Assembly (NCBI GenBank): GCA_044227665.1
Contig: JBGAWK010000034.1
Span: forward strand, 1-25,144
Length of the DNA: 25,144 nucleotides
Reading direction: 5' to 3'
DNA from: JBGAWK01 sp044227665
GTDB taxonomy: Bacteria; Bacteroidota; Bacteroidia; Chitinophagales; JADIYW01
Positions 15,530-22,873 of the stretch are shown in pieces; position 1 is the stretch's first letter, and each line of letters starts with the position of its first letter. The position numbers and the translations under genes are program-made. The notes beneath the pieces are model-generated. The model was not told where the DNA came from and did not search any database. It was given only the letters and a program-made list of their open reading frames with translations.

Positions 15530-15750
15530 TTGCTTATACTAAAAACAAAAATGGATATAAGTTTATTTCATTCTTAATTACCTTTGTTATCCTTCATTTT
15601 GGACTCAATCCATTTAAAATACATCATTATAAATTAATTCTAATTCCCTATGATTTTTATTTTATCTTATCAATCCTAATTTTTGGCATATTTGTTTTCT
15701 TCAAAGAAAATCAATTTCACTTTATCAATTCCAACAAATATTTGCCATAG
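15526..15750 (+). pseudogene. Possible remnant of a membrane-protein gene without a start codon
   Basis: A plus-strand frame is open through this region and lacks any ATG. It would encode a very hydrophobic tail with stretches such as FISFLITFVILHFGL and FILSILIFGIFVFF, ending at a TAG at 15748-15750. It overlaps the 3' end of the convergent rfbA gene. AT-rich random DNA also gives F/I/L/Y-rich frames, so this could be chance. If real, it is the 3' end of a decayed gene that arrived with the preceding SRPBCC gene. Confidence 0.25.
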
Positions 15751-16577
15751 CCACTCTTCAGAAGTGGCTCGGCAATAAGACGCAATTGGGCGCTATCAAT
15801 GAAACCTTTTCGGTATGCTATCTCTTCTATACAACCCACTTTCAGTCCCTGTCGCTGCTCTATGACATATACAAACTGGGAAGCTTGTACTAATGATTCA
15901 AAAGTACCAGTATCCAGCCATGCGGTACCTCTGTCGAGAATGCCTACTTTTAGTGTACCTCTATTTAGATATTCTTTGTTTACATCCGTAATTTCATATT
16001 CACCACGTTTGCTAGGTTGTAAGGATTCGGCAATAGCTACCACATCATTGTCATAAAAATATAGTCCAGGTACGGCATAGTTGGATTTTGGGTGCAAAGG
16101 TTTTTCTTCTATAGATATGGCTTTATTTTTACTATCAAATTCTACTACACCATAACGTTCTGGGTCTGATACATGATAGGCAAAAATTATGCCTCCTTCA
16201 GGGTCATTATTGGCTACTAATATCTCTTCTAATCCAGTGCCATAAAAGATATTGTCACCTAATATTAGCGCACATTTGTCATTGCCGATGAAGTCTTTAC
16301 CTATAACAAATGCTTGTGCTAATCCATTAGGGGTCTCCTGCACAGCATATTGGAAGTTGCATGCTAGTTGGCTGCCGTCACCTAGCAATCTTTGGAAGTT
16401 GGGCAAATCTTGTGGTGTAGAAATGATAAGTATGTCCTGAATGCCCGCCATCATCAGTACGGAAAGAGGATAATAAATCATAGGCTTATCGTAGATGGGC
16501 ATCATCTGCTTGCTGATGGCATAGGTTATAGGGTATAATCTAGTACCGGAACCTCCTGCCAATATTATTCCTTTCAT
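15717..16577 (-). CDS. rfbA: Glucose-1-phosphate thymidylyltransferase
   Basis: The ATG at 16577 gives MKGIILAGGSGTRLYP, the canonical start of RmlA/RfbA, and 286 residues in all; an in-frame ATG at 16607 adds ten residues with no homology. The nucleotidyltransferase signature GGSGTRLYP, then KQMMPIYDKPMIYYPLS, LGDNIFYG (metal-binding aspartate) and the EEKP loop are all present. The enzyme makes dTDP-glucose from glucose-1-phosphate and dTTP, the first step to dTDP-L-rhamnose for surface polysaccharide. The partner genes rfbB, rfbC and rfbD are not in the window, so this copy is isolated. A near-consensus promoter (TATCTTTA) lies 8 bases before the ATG. Confidence 0.95.
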   Translation of the reverse strand: MKGIILAGGSGTRLYPITYAISKQMMPIYDKPMIYYPLSVLMMAGIQDILIISTPQDLPNFQRLLGDGSQLACNFQYAVQETPNGLAQAFVIGKDFIGNDKCALILGDNIFYGTGLEEILVANNDPEGGIIFAYHVSDPERYGVVEFDSKNKAISIEEKPLHPKSNYAVPGLYFYDNDVVAIAESLQPSKRGEYEITDVNKEYLNRGTLKVGILDRGTAWLDTGTFESLVQASQFVYVIEQRQGLKVGCIEEIAYRKGFIDSAQLRLIAEPLLKSGYGKYLLELIK

Positions 16578-16585
16578 AAGTTCGG

Positions 16586-16593
16586 TAAAGATA
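16586..16593 (-). promoter_or_regulatory. Near-consensus -7 promoter element of rfbA
   Basis: On the minus strand the octamer reads TATCTTTA, one mismatch from TAnnTTTG. TTG lies 21 bases further upstream, a plausible -33 element. It is 8 bases before the rfbA ATG. Confidence 0.35.
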
Positions 16594-16659
16594 GGAGTAT
16601 TCGCCACACATTTGCAATGACTTTGGCATAGGAAATTTAAAATAGTACCGCCAAAAAAT

Positions 16660-16764
16660 ATTTAGGGTAATGCTTTAGTTTAGGGCATATTTTCGAGTGA
16701 TAGTTAAGGAAATAAAAAAATATTTATCATTTTAGAATAAAAAAGGGTTATCACTTTAGGAATA
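16660..16764. repeat. Reiterated TTTAGG-type motifs upstream of the response regulator
   Basis: TTTAGGG occurs at 16661-16667 and 16679-16685, TTTAGAA at 16731-16737 and TTTAGGA at 16755-16761. The last two are part of a longer imperfect direct repeat: 16724-16739 and 16748-16764 share TTATCAnTTTAG(G)AATA with a 24-base offset. OmpR/PhoB-type regulators bind direct repeats, so this may be an autoregulatory operator. It is only an inference from position and repetition. Confidence 0.35.
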
Positions 16765-16778
16765 TTACTAATAAATAG

Positions 16779-16786
16779 TATTTTTG
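16779..16786 (+). promoter_or_regulatory. -7 promoter element of the two-component operon
   Basis: The octamer reads TATTTTTG, an exact TAnnTTTG match, 23 bases before the response-regulator ATG. It lies just downstream of the imperfect direct repeat, the right place for an activator site. Confidence 0.5.
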
Positions 16787-16809
16787 CTTTAATTAAATAA
16801 TTGTAAACT

Positions 16810-17496
16810 ATGTCTGAAAGAGCATTTAAGGTACTAATCGTTGATGATGAGCAAGATATATTAGAATTTTTGTCTTACAACCTTGAGAAAGAAGGATTCG
16901 AAGTAGAGACTGCCGAAAATGGCAAAATAGGTGTGGAAAAAGCTAAAAAAAACAATCCCGATATCGTACTTTTAGATGTAATGATGCCTGAAATGGATGG
17001 TATTGAAGCCTGCCGTCAGTTGCGAGAGCAGCCTCAATTCTCCAATACTATCATAGCGTTTCTAACGGCTCGTACTGAAGACTATTCGCAGATTGCAGGT
17101 TTTGAGACTGGTGCTGATGATTATATATCTAAGCCTATAAAACCAAGGGTGTTGGTAAGCCGCCTGAGAGCCTTGCTACGCAGATATGAAGCTAAAGAAG
17201 CCAAAAGCACCTTTATCTCTGTTGGAGATATAGAAATAGACAGAGAGCGCTATATTATCATACATAAAGGTAATGAGATGACGGTGCCTCGCAAAGAATT
17301 TGAGTTATTATATCTATTGGCATCTAAGCCTGGCAAGGTATTTAAGCGAGATGAGATATTGAACGAAATATGGGGTAGAGATATTATTGTAGGGGATAGA
17401 ACCATAGATGTACATATCAGAAAACTCCGAGAGAAACTCGGAGAGGATCTTATCAAAACTGTTAAGGGCATAGGATACAAATTCGAAGAGATATGA
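16810..17496 (+). CDS. PhoB/OmpR-family response regulator
   Basis: The protein has 228 residues. The receiver domain (1-120) has the acidic pocket D12/D13, phosphoacceptor D56 (VLLDVMMPEMDG), T86 (FLTART) and K108 (YISKPIK). The DNA-binding winged helix (about 135-228) begins ISVGDIEIDRERY and carries LLYLLASKPGKVFKRDEILNEIWG and the recognition helix DRTIDVHIRKLREKLGE. It ends with the typical TVKGIGYKFEE. It is the transcription factor of the pair; the stop overlaps the kinase start (ATGA). The extended helix-free sequence and kinase partner place it close to PhoB of the phosphate regulon, but no pst genes are visible, so the signal is unproven. It has its own -7 element and a repeated motif upstream. 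Confidence 0.93.
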   Translation: MSERAFKVLIVDDEQDILEFLSYNLEKEGFEVETAENGKIGVEKAKKNNPDIVLLDVMMPEMDGIEACRQLREQPQFSNTIIAFLTARTEDYSQIAGFETGADDYISKPIKPRVLVSRLRALLRRYEAKEAKSTFISVGDIEIDRERYIIIHKGNEMTVPRKEFELLYLLASKPGKVFKRDEILNEIWGRDIIVGDRTIDVHIRKLREKLGEDLIKTVKGIGYKFEEI

Positions 17497-18575
17497 TGAA
17501 TAGGCCGCTATCGCCTAATAGGATAGCTGTTTTTACAGGCATTGCCTCGTCCCTTACTTCAGTAATAATAGTATATATTACATTTTTGCTCTTTGGCATA
17601 GTAATCCCTATAGCCTTATATATACTGGCATTTATTATCATTTCCCTATGTACTATAGCTCTATATAGATATGCAATAATCAGATTTATTCATAATAAGC
17701 TAAAGATTATATATAAGACTATTGGCAAGCCCATAAAATATCAGAGAGAACTGCAAAATCGCAATACAGGGCTGATGTCATTGGTGGAAAGGGATGTGGC
17801 AGAATGGGCTATCAACAAGAACAAGCAAATTCGAGAGCTAAGAAAGCTAGAGACTTACAGAAAAGAATTCGTAGGCAATGTGTCACATGAGCTGAAGACA
17901 CCCATTTTCAACGCCCAAGGATATATAGAATCACTATTGGATGGTGGACTTGAGGATAAAAATATCAATAGAGACTATTTGCAGAAGGCCGCTATAAACT
18001 TAGACCGACTGGAAGCCATAGTTACTGATTTGCTGTCAATCTCTAAGTTTGAAGCTGGGCAGGTGGTATTGCAAAAAGAGTATTTCGACATCATTGATCT
18101 CGTAAAGATGATAATTTTACAGTACCACCACTTACAAAATGAATTCAAGACCCAGATAATCGTAGATGAGAAGCTACGCCCATTACAGGTGTTTGCTGAC
18201 CCACATAGAATACAACAAGTATTAGAAAACCTTATCTCCAATGCCATAAAGTATGGAAAACCAGAATATGGAAAAGTAAGCATCTCCTTTTTGGATCTTG
18301 ACGATCAGATTATTGTAGAGATTCGAGATGATGGCCCCGGAATCAAGGAAGAAGACATCCCACGATTGTTTGAACGCTTTTTCCGTGCCGACAAGAGTCG
18401 CAATAGAAAGATAGGAGGTACAGGCCTTGGGCTTTCGATAGTAAAAAATATTATAGAAGCACATCATCAGACCATACATGTACAAAGTGAGGTGGGTGCA
18501 GGAACAACTTTTAGCTTCTCTCTCAACAAACTTTCGGATGATGAGCAAAAAGAAGATGACACCGAACTATCGTGA
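17493..18575 (+). CDS. PhoR-like sensor histidine kinase without a periplasmic sensor domain
   Basis: The protein has 360 residues. Two hydrophobic helices (about 14-38 and 40-58) are joined by only a couple of residues, so almost nothing faces the periplasm. A cytoplasmic linker (60-120) leads to the dimerisation domain with the phosphoacceptor His132 (NVSHELKTP). The ATPase part has the N box ENLISNAIKYGK, G1 DDGPGI, the F region (LFERFFR) and G2 GGTGLGLSIV. There is no HAMP or PAS domain. It phosphorylates the regulator encoded just before it, with a 4-base overlap. The short hairpin resembles PhoR-type kinases that sense through partner membrane proteins. Its last 9 bases overlap the convergent tag gene. 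Confidence 0.93.
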   Translation: MMNRPLSPNRIAVFTGIASSLTSVIIVYITFLLFGIVIPIALYILAFIIISLCTIALYRYAIIRFIHNKLKIIYKTIGKPIKYQRELQNRNTGLMSLVERDVAEWAINKNKQIRELRKLETYRKEFVGNVSHELKTPIFNAQGYIESLLDGGLEDKNINRDYLQKAAINLDRLEAIVTDLLSISKFEAGQVVLQKEYFDIIDLVKMIILQYHHLQNEFKTQIIVDEKLRPLQVFADPHRIQQVLENLISNAIKYGKPEYGKVSISFLDLDDQIIVEIRDDGPGIKEEDIPRLFERFFRADKSRNRKIGGTGLGLSIVKNIIEAHHQTIHVQSEVGAGTTFSFSLNKLSDDEQKEDDTELS

Positions 18576-18583
18576 TAGCTCGG
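18562..18583. terminator. Palindrome spanning the convergent stops of the histidine kinase and tag genes
   Basis: CCGA pairs with TCGG and CTATC with GATAG around a tiny central loop, with one A/C mismatch. Both stop codons (TGA at 18573-18575 on plus, TAG at 18567-18569 on minus) lie inside it. A symmetric hairpin at a convergent junction could stop transcription from both sides, but no T-tract follows directly on either strand. Confidence 0.35.
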
Positions 18584-19136
18584 CATAGCGCCAACAGGAG
18601 ATTACATGATCCATCACCCAGCCTGTAGCCTGAAGATGCGCATATATGACCGTAGAGCCTAAAAATTTAAACCCTCGTTTTTTCAAATCTTTGGCTATAG
18701 CATCACTAAGTGGTGTAGTAGCTGGAATTTCTCGCAAGCTTTGCCAGTGATTGATTATGGGCACTTCACTCATAAAGGATTTAATATAATTACTAAAACT
18801 TCCAAACTCTTTTTGTATTTCTATAAATAATTTCGCATTACTAATAGATGAAGTAATCTTAGCTCTATTCCGAATCAAGTCGACATCTCCCATCATTTCC
18901 ATAATCTTGTCTTCGCCAAACGCTGCCACCTTCCGTACGTCAAACCCTTCATAAGCTCTGCGGTAATTCTCTCTCTTATGCAATACCGTACTCCAACTAA
19001 GTCCAGCCTGTGCAGCTTCTAAAACAAGAAATTCAAACTGTGTATAATCATCATACATAGGCATCCCCCACTCATCATCGTGATATTTCTTATACGTATC
19101 AGAGCCGAGACACCACGAACATCTATTTTTTTCCAT
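18567..19136 (-). CDS. tag: DNA-3-methyladenine glycosylase I
   Basis: The protein has 189 residues, normal for Tag. It starts MEKNRCSWC and keeps the structural zinc ligands at Cys6, His19 (YHDDEWG), His177 and Cys181 (HVISC), the same as E. coli Tag shifted by two. The substrate pocket is recognisable as LEAAQAGLSW (Glu40 and Trp48). The C-terminal KFLGSTVIYAHLQATGWVMDH is diagnostic. The enzyme removes 3-methyladenine from alkylated DNA, starting base excision repair. It is monocistronic and convergent with the histidine kinase, overlapping it by 9 bases. Confidence 0.96.
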   Translation of the reverse strand: MEKNRCSWCLGSDTYKKYHDDEWGMPMYDDYTQFEFLVLEAAQAGLSWSTVLHKRENYRRAYEGFDVRKVAAFGEDKIMEMMGDVDLIRNRAKITSSISNAKLFIEIQKEFGSFSNYIKSFMSEVPIINHWQSLREIPATTPLSDAIAKDLKKRGFKFLGSTVIYAHLQATGWVMDHVISCWRYAELSR

Positions 19137-19194
19137 ACTATAAAAATAGGCAGATTATATATATAAAGTCTGTTATTAATCTCTTACAATTAAA

Positions 19195-19202
19195 TATCTT
19201 TG
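19195..19202 (+). promoter_or_regulatory. -7 promoter element of the SpoU methyltransferase gene
   Basis: The octamer is TATCTTTG, an exact TAnnTTTG. Only 5 bases separate it from the ATG at 19208, which predicts an almost leaderless mRNA. No other in-frame ATG lies near enough to be an alternative start. Confidence 0.45.
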
Positions 19203-19207
19203 AAACC

Positions 19208-19978
19208 ATGAGGCAACTATCTAGTACTGCTAATCCAGAGATAAAACATCTCATTCATATTATAGAGAAAAGCAAGGCACGTAAAGAGGCCAAAACTTTT
19301 GTCGTGGAGGGGGAAAGATTGCTGAGCAGAGCTATAGACAATGGCTATGAAGTGCTGACTATTTATTGCCTTGAAGATAATGCGCCAAAGTGGGAACATA
19401 TCTGCCATAATGTGGTCATTGTCAATTACAATATATTGTCAAAGATTAGCATGATGCAATATGATGTAGTTGCAATTTTGCGGCAAAAGAAACACATCTT
19501 GGACATTGCCATGCCCCCCCATAAGGGCTTCCTGTGTTTGGTTTTGTCTGGTTTAGAAAAACCTGGAAATATAGGCGCCATATTACGTACTGCAGATGCT
19601 TCGGGTGTACATACTATATTTTTGAGTGGTAAAAATGCCGATATCTATAGCCCTAGCTGCCTTAGAAATAGCACGGGAGCACTATTTAGTACAAAAATAT
19701 TTATTGCCTCTCCTGAAGATATTATTTCTTATCTAGAAAACTATGACATTCCAATATATACGACATATTTAGATGCCGCTTATGGATATGAAAAGATTGA
19801 CTATTCAAAAGGTGGCGCAATAGTAATGGGTACTGAAGCAAGCGGAGTAGAACAATTATGGATAGATGCTGCTACGCAATGTATAAAAATACCCATGATG
19901 GGGACGGCAGACTCCCTCAATGTGTCGGTATCTACGGCTATAATACTCTACGAGGCTTTAAGACAGAGGCGTCTATAA
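19208..19978 (+). CDS. TrmH/SpoU-family RNA 2'-O-methyltransferase
   Basis: The protein has 256 residues. The N-terminal substrate-binding domain (about 5-90) begins STANPEIKHLIHIIEKSKARKEAKTFVVEGERLL, the L30e-like fold of SpoU proteins. The knotted SPOUT domain carries motif 1 EKPGNIGAILRTADA, motif 2 VMGTEASGV and motif 3 IPMMGTADSLNVSVSTAI. It uses AdoMet to methylate a ribose 2'-OH in rRNA or tRNA; the target nucleotide cannot be told from sequence. It is transcribed alone on plus and overlaps the convergent TPR gene by 6 bases at the 3' end. Confidence 0.9.
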   Translation: MRQLSSTANPEIKHLIHIIEKSKARKEAKTFVVEGERLLSRAIDNGYEVLTIYCLEDNAPKWEHICHNVVIVNYNILSKISMMQYDVVAILRQKKHILDIAMPPHKGFLCLVLSGLEKPGNIGAILRTADASGVHTIFLSGKNADIYSPSCLRNSTGALFSTKIFIASPEDIISYLENYDIPIYTTYLDAAYGYEKIDYSKGGAIVMGTEASGVEQLWIDAATQCIKIPMMGTADSLNVSVSTAIILYEALRQRRL

Positions 19979-20677
19979 TTTTTTATACAATACCGATGCT
20001 TGTGTTTTGTAATAGTCTGAAGATTTGGCAAGATTCTGTAGCAATATTGCTGCGGTCTGCGTGTCGCCTTTTTTAATGTATGCCAATGCTAGATACCAAT
20101 TGATATCTTCAGCATACATACTATTTTTATATGCACTATTATTATATAATCTAATAGCCTGCTCGGGTTGGTTATCGGCGAGATAGCTCACACCAAGAAA
20201 CAATATATATTTATCTTGATTAGGGTCTTTATTCAGCAGTTGTTTATAATAGATGATGGCATTAGGGTAGTCCTGTTCGTTGTAAGCTTTTTCAGCTTTG
20301 TCTTGAAGGGGATTAGTTACAGAATTCTCACCCCTTACGGTAGAGGAGAAATTTTCTGCGGGCTTAAAATTTTTGGCATATAGCTTGTCAATTTGATTAG
20401 GGGCATAGATATTATTATAGGCGACAAATCCCAACAATGCCAAGAATGAAGCTGCTATTCCTATGATAATAAATCGTCTAAGTGCCGCCAGCTTAGGCTT
20501 GTTGGCTACAGTAGAAGTGCGGGCATCAATTTTTTTGTCCAATTGTGTCATAACATCCTCATAATGTTCTTGAGTGCCTTGCCATCCTTCTTTCGCTTCC
20601 TTGTCAAATGCAGATATCTCATTCTCATCTGTGGAAGTGTCTATATCATCAAAGAATTTTTTTCTTATTTCAGACAT
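19973..20677 (-). CDS. Membrane-anchored TPR protein, possible anti-sigma partner
   Basis: The protein has 234 residues. An acidic cytoplasmic N-terminal part (1-65) is followed by one transmembrane helix (about 68-88, FIIIGIAASFLALLGFVAY). A periplasmic tail contains TPR repeats: YNEQDYPNAIIYYKQLLNKDPNQ and YILFLGVSYLADNQPEQAIRLYNN fit the TPR pattern, then YLALAYIKKGDTQTAAILLQNL. It overlaps the sigma gene by 8 bases and is cotranscribed with it. Sigma-gene partners of this layout often act as membrane anti-sigma factors, but the N terminus shows no zinc-binding motif, so the role is inferred from position. Confidence 0.75.
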   Translation of the reverse strand: MSEIRKKFFDDIDTSTDENEISAFDKEAKEGWQGTQEHYEDVMTQLDKKIDARTSTVANKPKLAALRRFIIIGIAASFLALLGFVAYNNIYAPNQIDKLYAKNFKPAENFSSTVRGENSVTNPLQDKAEKAYNEQDYPNAIIYYKQLLNKDPNQDKYILFLGVSYLADNQPEQAIRLYNNSAYKNSMYAEDINWYLALAYIKKGDTQTAAILLQNLAKSSDYYKTQASVLYKKL

Positions 20678-21245
20678 TTATATTGTTTTTTTGTAAGAAG
20701 ATTTTCAAATTGCGTTTGCCGTTTTGGATGAAACTTTTTACTGCGCTGATTTCGTATCCCGTACTTTCACTGATTTCCTTGTAACTTTTATCTTCCAAAT
20801 AAAATTGTTTTATGCATTGCTTTTGTTGGTCATTCAATGTAAGCAGTCCTTTTTCCAATTGCTCATACGGCATTTCAATTTCACTATCATATAATAGATG
20901 ATCTTCGCCTTCATTTTCCATAAAGCTCTCTGTATATTCTACATTCTTTAACATTTTGTTTCGGAACTTACCCATGATATGATTTTTGGTAAGAATATAG
21001 AGCCAGCCTTTAAAATGCTGTATTTCATTTTTTAGCAGCTTTTGCAATAGGAGTTCAAAAACCTCCATTACTATATCTTGTGCTTCATGAGTGTGTTTAA
21101 AATGCTTGAGTGCCATACCCATTACCAAATGATGATAGCGCTTATACAGCTCCCCTACATATTTGTTGTTCCCACTTTCTTTGAATGAAGATATCAACTC
21201 TTCGTCGCTATATGATTTATAAGGATTTAGGGAAATATTGAACAT
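20670..21245 (-). CDS. ECF-type RNA polymerase sigma factor
   Basis: The protein has 191 residues. Region 2 is YKRYHHLVMGMALKHFKHTHEAQDIVMEVF with the usual DIVMEVF core, followed by FKGWLYILTKNHIMGKFRNK. Region 4 has LNDQQKQCIKQFYLEDKSYKEISESTGYEISAVKSFIQNGKRNLK. Extracytoplasmic-function sigma factors direct core RNA polymerase to a small regulon, usually of envelope-stress genes. It sits between an RlpA-like gene (20 bases upstream) and the TPR membrane gene (8-base overlap), so its product may respond to the envelope and its activity may be held by the TPR protein. The acidic linker between regions 2 and 4 (ESFMENEGEDHLLYDSEIEM) is longer than in typical ECFs. Confidence 0.9.
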   Translation of the reverse strand: MFNISLNPYKSYSDEELISSFKESGNNKYVGELYKRYHHLVMGMALKHFKHTHEAQDIVMEVFELLLQKLLKNEIQHFKGWLYILTKNHIMGKFRNKMLKNVEYTESFMENEGEDHLLYDSEIEMPYEQLEKGLLTLNDQQKQCIKQFYLEDKSYKEISESTGYEISAVKSFIQNGKRNLKIFLQKNNINV

Positions 21246-21265
21246 AACACTGTAACTTGAAATTA

Positions 21266-22096
21266 CTATTGGAAATTAGCATAAGTGATTACGTAGCAAT
21301 CAGGAAACTCTGTCCTCAGCAGATTTTTCAAGTCCTCGGCTTTAAATCTATCATTAAATCTACCTATAAATAGTCTATAAGCCTTAGATCCACTTTCTGT
21401 CTCCACGGACTGAATAAATACCGGTTGATTGTATTTTTGACGTAGGTCATTTGCTTTTTCTATCAGTCCCTTAGAGTCGGAATAGGTAGCCAATTTTATT
21501 CCCAGACCTAATGGTGTGGGGTTTACTTTTATTATCTCATAGAAAGTACTACCAGATTTCAGGATTTGTAAAGAATCCTTTTTCTCAGTAATGGGCGATT
21601 TAGAGAATGGGTCTGGTGGTAGTGATGCTGTTGTCGTTTTTTGTTTGAGTGTAGCGGTAGTATCTTTTACGATAGTACTGGGGACTTTGTCATTTACAAT
21701 TTCAGCAATAATCTCGGTAGTGCCATTCCTGATAAATCCTAAAGCTTCGGCGGCAGACTTTGAAAGATCAATAACCCTAGAAGGACTGAACGGGCCTCTA
21801 TCATTTACAGTTACTATTACAGACCTATTATTTTCGGTGTTGGTAACTTTAAGCTTTGTTCCAAAGGGAAGAGTGCGATGCGCGCAGGTAAGATTGCTAT
21901 GCATATAGATTTCACCGCTAGCTGTTTTTCTACCTTCAAATTCATTGGCATAGTACGATGCTGTGCCTTTGAAGCCATCTTGCCCATAACTTCCAAAATG
22001 AATCAGGCATAATATCAATATAAAAATTTTGTTTATCACAGAATTACAAATAATAATTTTTCTATATGTAAATAGGCTATTTTCAGACTTTTTCAT
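21266..22096 (-). CDS. RlpA-like lytic transglycosylase with SPOR domain
   Basis: The ATG at 22096 gives 276 residues; an earlier in-frame ATG at 22153 overlaps the upstream esterase stop and adds 19 residues. The hydrophobic stretch before SYGQ (about 21-38) is a signal peptide, though with a long polar front. The double-psi beta-barrel is at about 43-130, with the signature GTASYYANEFEGRKTASGE and TVNDRGPF (Asp99 the expected catalytic acid). A linker rich in P, K and T leads to a SPOR domain (about 195-276, FIQSVE...YRLFIGRFNDR). The family acts in the periplasm on denuded peptidoglycan at septa; the SPOR domain binds such strands. It precedes the sigma gene. Confidence 0.87.
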   Translation of the reverse strand: MKKSENSLFTYRKIIICNSVINKIFILILCLIHFGSYGQDGFKGTASYYANEFEGRKTASGEIYMHSNLTCAHRTLPFGTKLKVTNTENNRSVIVTVNDRGPFSPSRVIDLSKSAAEALGFIRNGTTEIIAEIVNDKVPSTIVKDTTATLKQKTTTASLPPDPFSKSPITEKKDSLQILKSGSTFYEIIKVNPTPLGLGIKLATYSDSKGLIEKANDLRQKYNQPVFIQSVETESGSKAYRLFIGRFNDRFKAEDLKNLLRTEFPDCYVITYANFQ

Positions 22097-22149
22097 ATTA
22101 TTAACTCTTAAAAGATGATAAAAACAAATACCGTCAATAGTAAATGTAC

Positions 22150-22809
22150 TCATTTTACGCCTTCCATAGTGGTTAGTTTATCCACAAGTAAATGTAGGGC
22201 AACACTATCAATATCATGTCTTCCATCATATAAAACAACCTCAATCGGCAATTTTTCATTTTCTATTTTGTTTAGATATTTCATGCGTAATGTTTCGGGA
22301 ATGAACTCATCTTGCAACCCTATCATTGCTAGTACAGGGATGTCATAAAATTTCTTATCTTGTATCACCTCATCAGGAAAGGCAGCACCCCAGCCTACCA
22401 AATAATCGCAGTTGTACAAAGTTCGCATATACCATCTACTAATCGTTGCTAATCCCTGCGAGAACCCTAGCAATATCACCTTTGCATCTTTATAAGGACT
22501 TACATAGATTTGATAAACTTTTTCTAGGTAAAGACAATAATCCTCAATTTCATCGCTGCGATGATGTGATGTCATCCATGATGCGCCCACCCTACCCTGC
22601 ATACCTTCCTTATAATATCTAGAAAGAGCTTCCGGAACTATAAGCAAGTGTGTACCATCTAGGTATGGGATAAATTTTTCTATAAAAAACTCTGCTAGAT
22701 AGCCGTAGCCATGTGTGATAAGCCATATATATTTTGGATTATCTGTATTGCCGTAAGTGACTACCAATGCTGTCTTTTGTACACAAATTTTTTGTAATTT
22801 TTTTTCCAT
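22150..22809 (-). CDS. Alpha/beta-hydrolase (carboxylesterase-like)
   Basis: The protein has 219 residues. The serine nucleophile elbow is GFSQG (Ser117). The acid is probably Asp167 (IGLQDEF) and the base His198 (DGRHDID). The early ITHGYGY is the oxyanion loop of phospholipase/carboxylesterase-type hydrolases. There is no signal peptide, so it should be cytoplasmic. The substrate is unknown. It is the first gene of the minus-strand run leading to the RlpA-like, sigma and TPR genes, and its stop overlaps a possible RlpA start (ATGA). It is divergent from aroK over 64 bases. Confidence 0.83.
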   Translation of the reverse strand: MEKKLQKICVQKTALVVTYGNTDNPKYIWLITHGYGYLAEFFIEKFIPYLDGTHLLIVPEALSRYYKEGMQGRVGASWMTSHHRSDEIEDYCLYLEKVYQIYVSPYKDAKVILLGFSQGLATISRWYMRTLYNCDYLVGWGAAFPDEVIQDKKFYDIPVLAMIGLQDEFIPETLRMKYLNKIENEKLPIEVVLYDGRHDIDSVALHLLVDKLTTMEGVK

Positions 22810-22873
22810 AAATATTGTGGCAAATATCTTAATTTGTACACCATAATTATAACATTATTAGGAAGTAGGTAGT

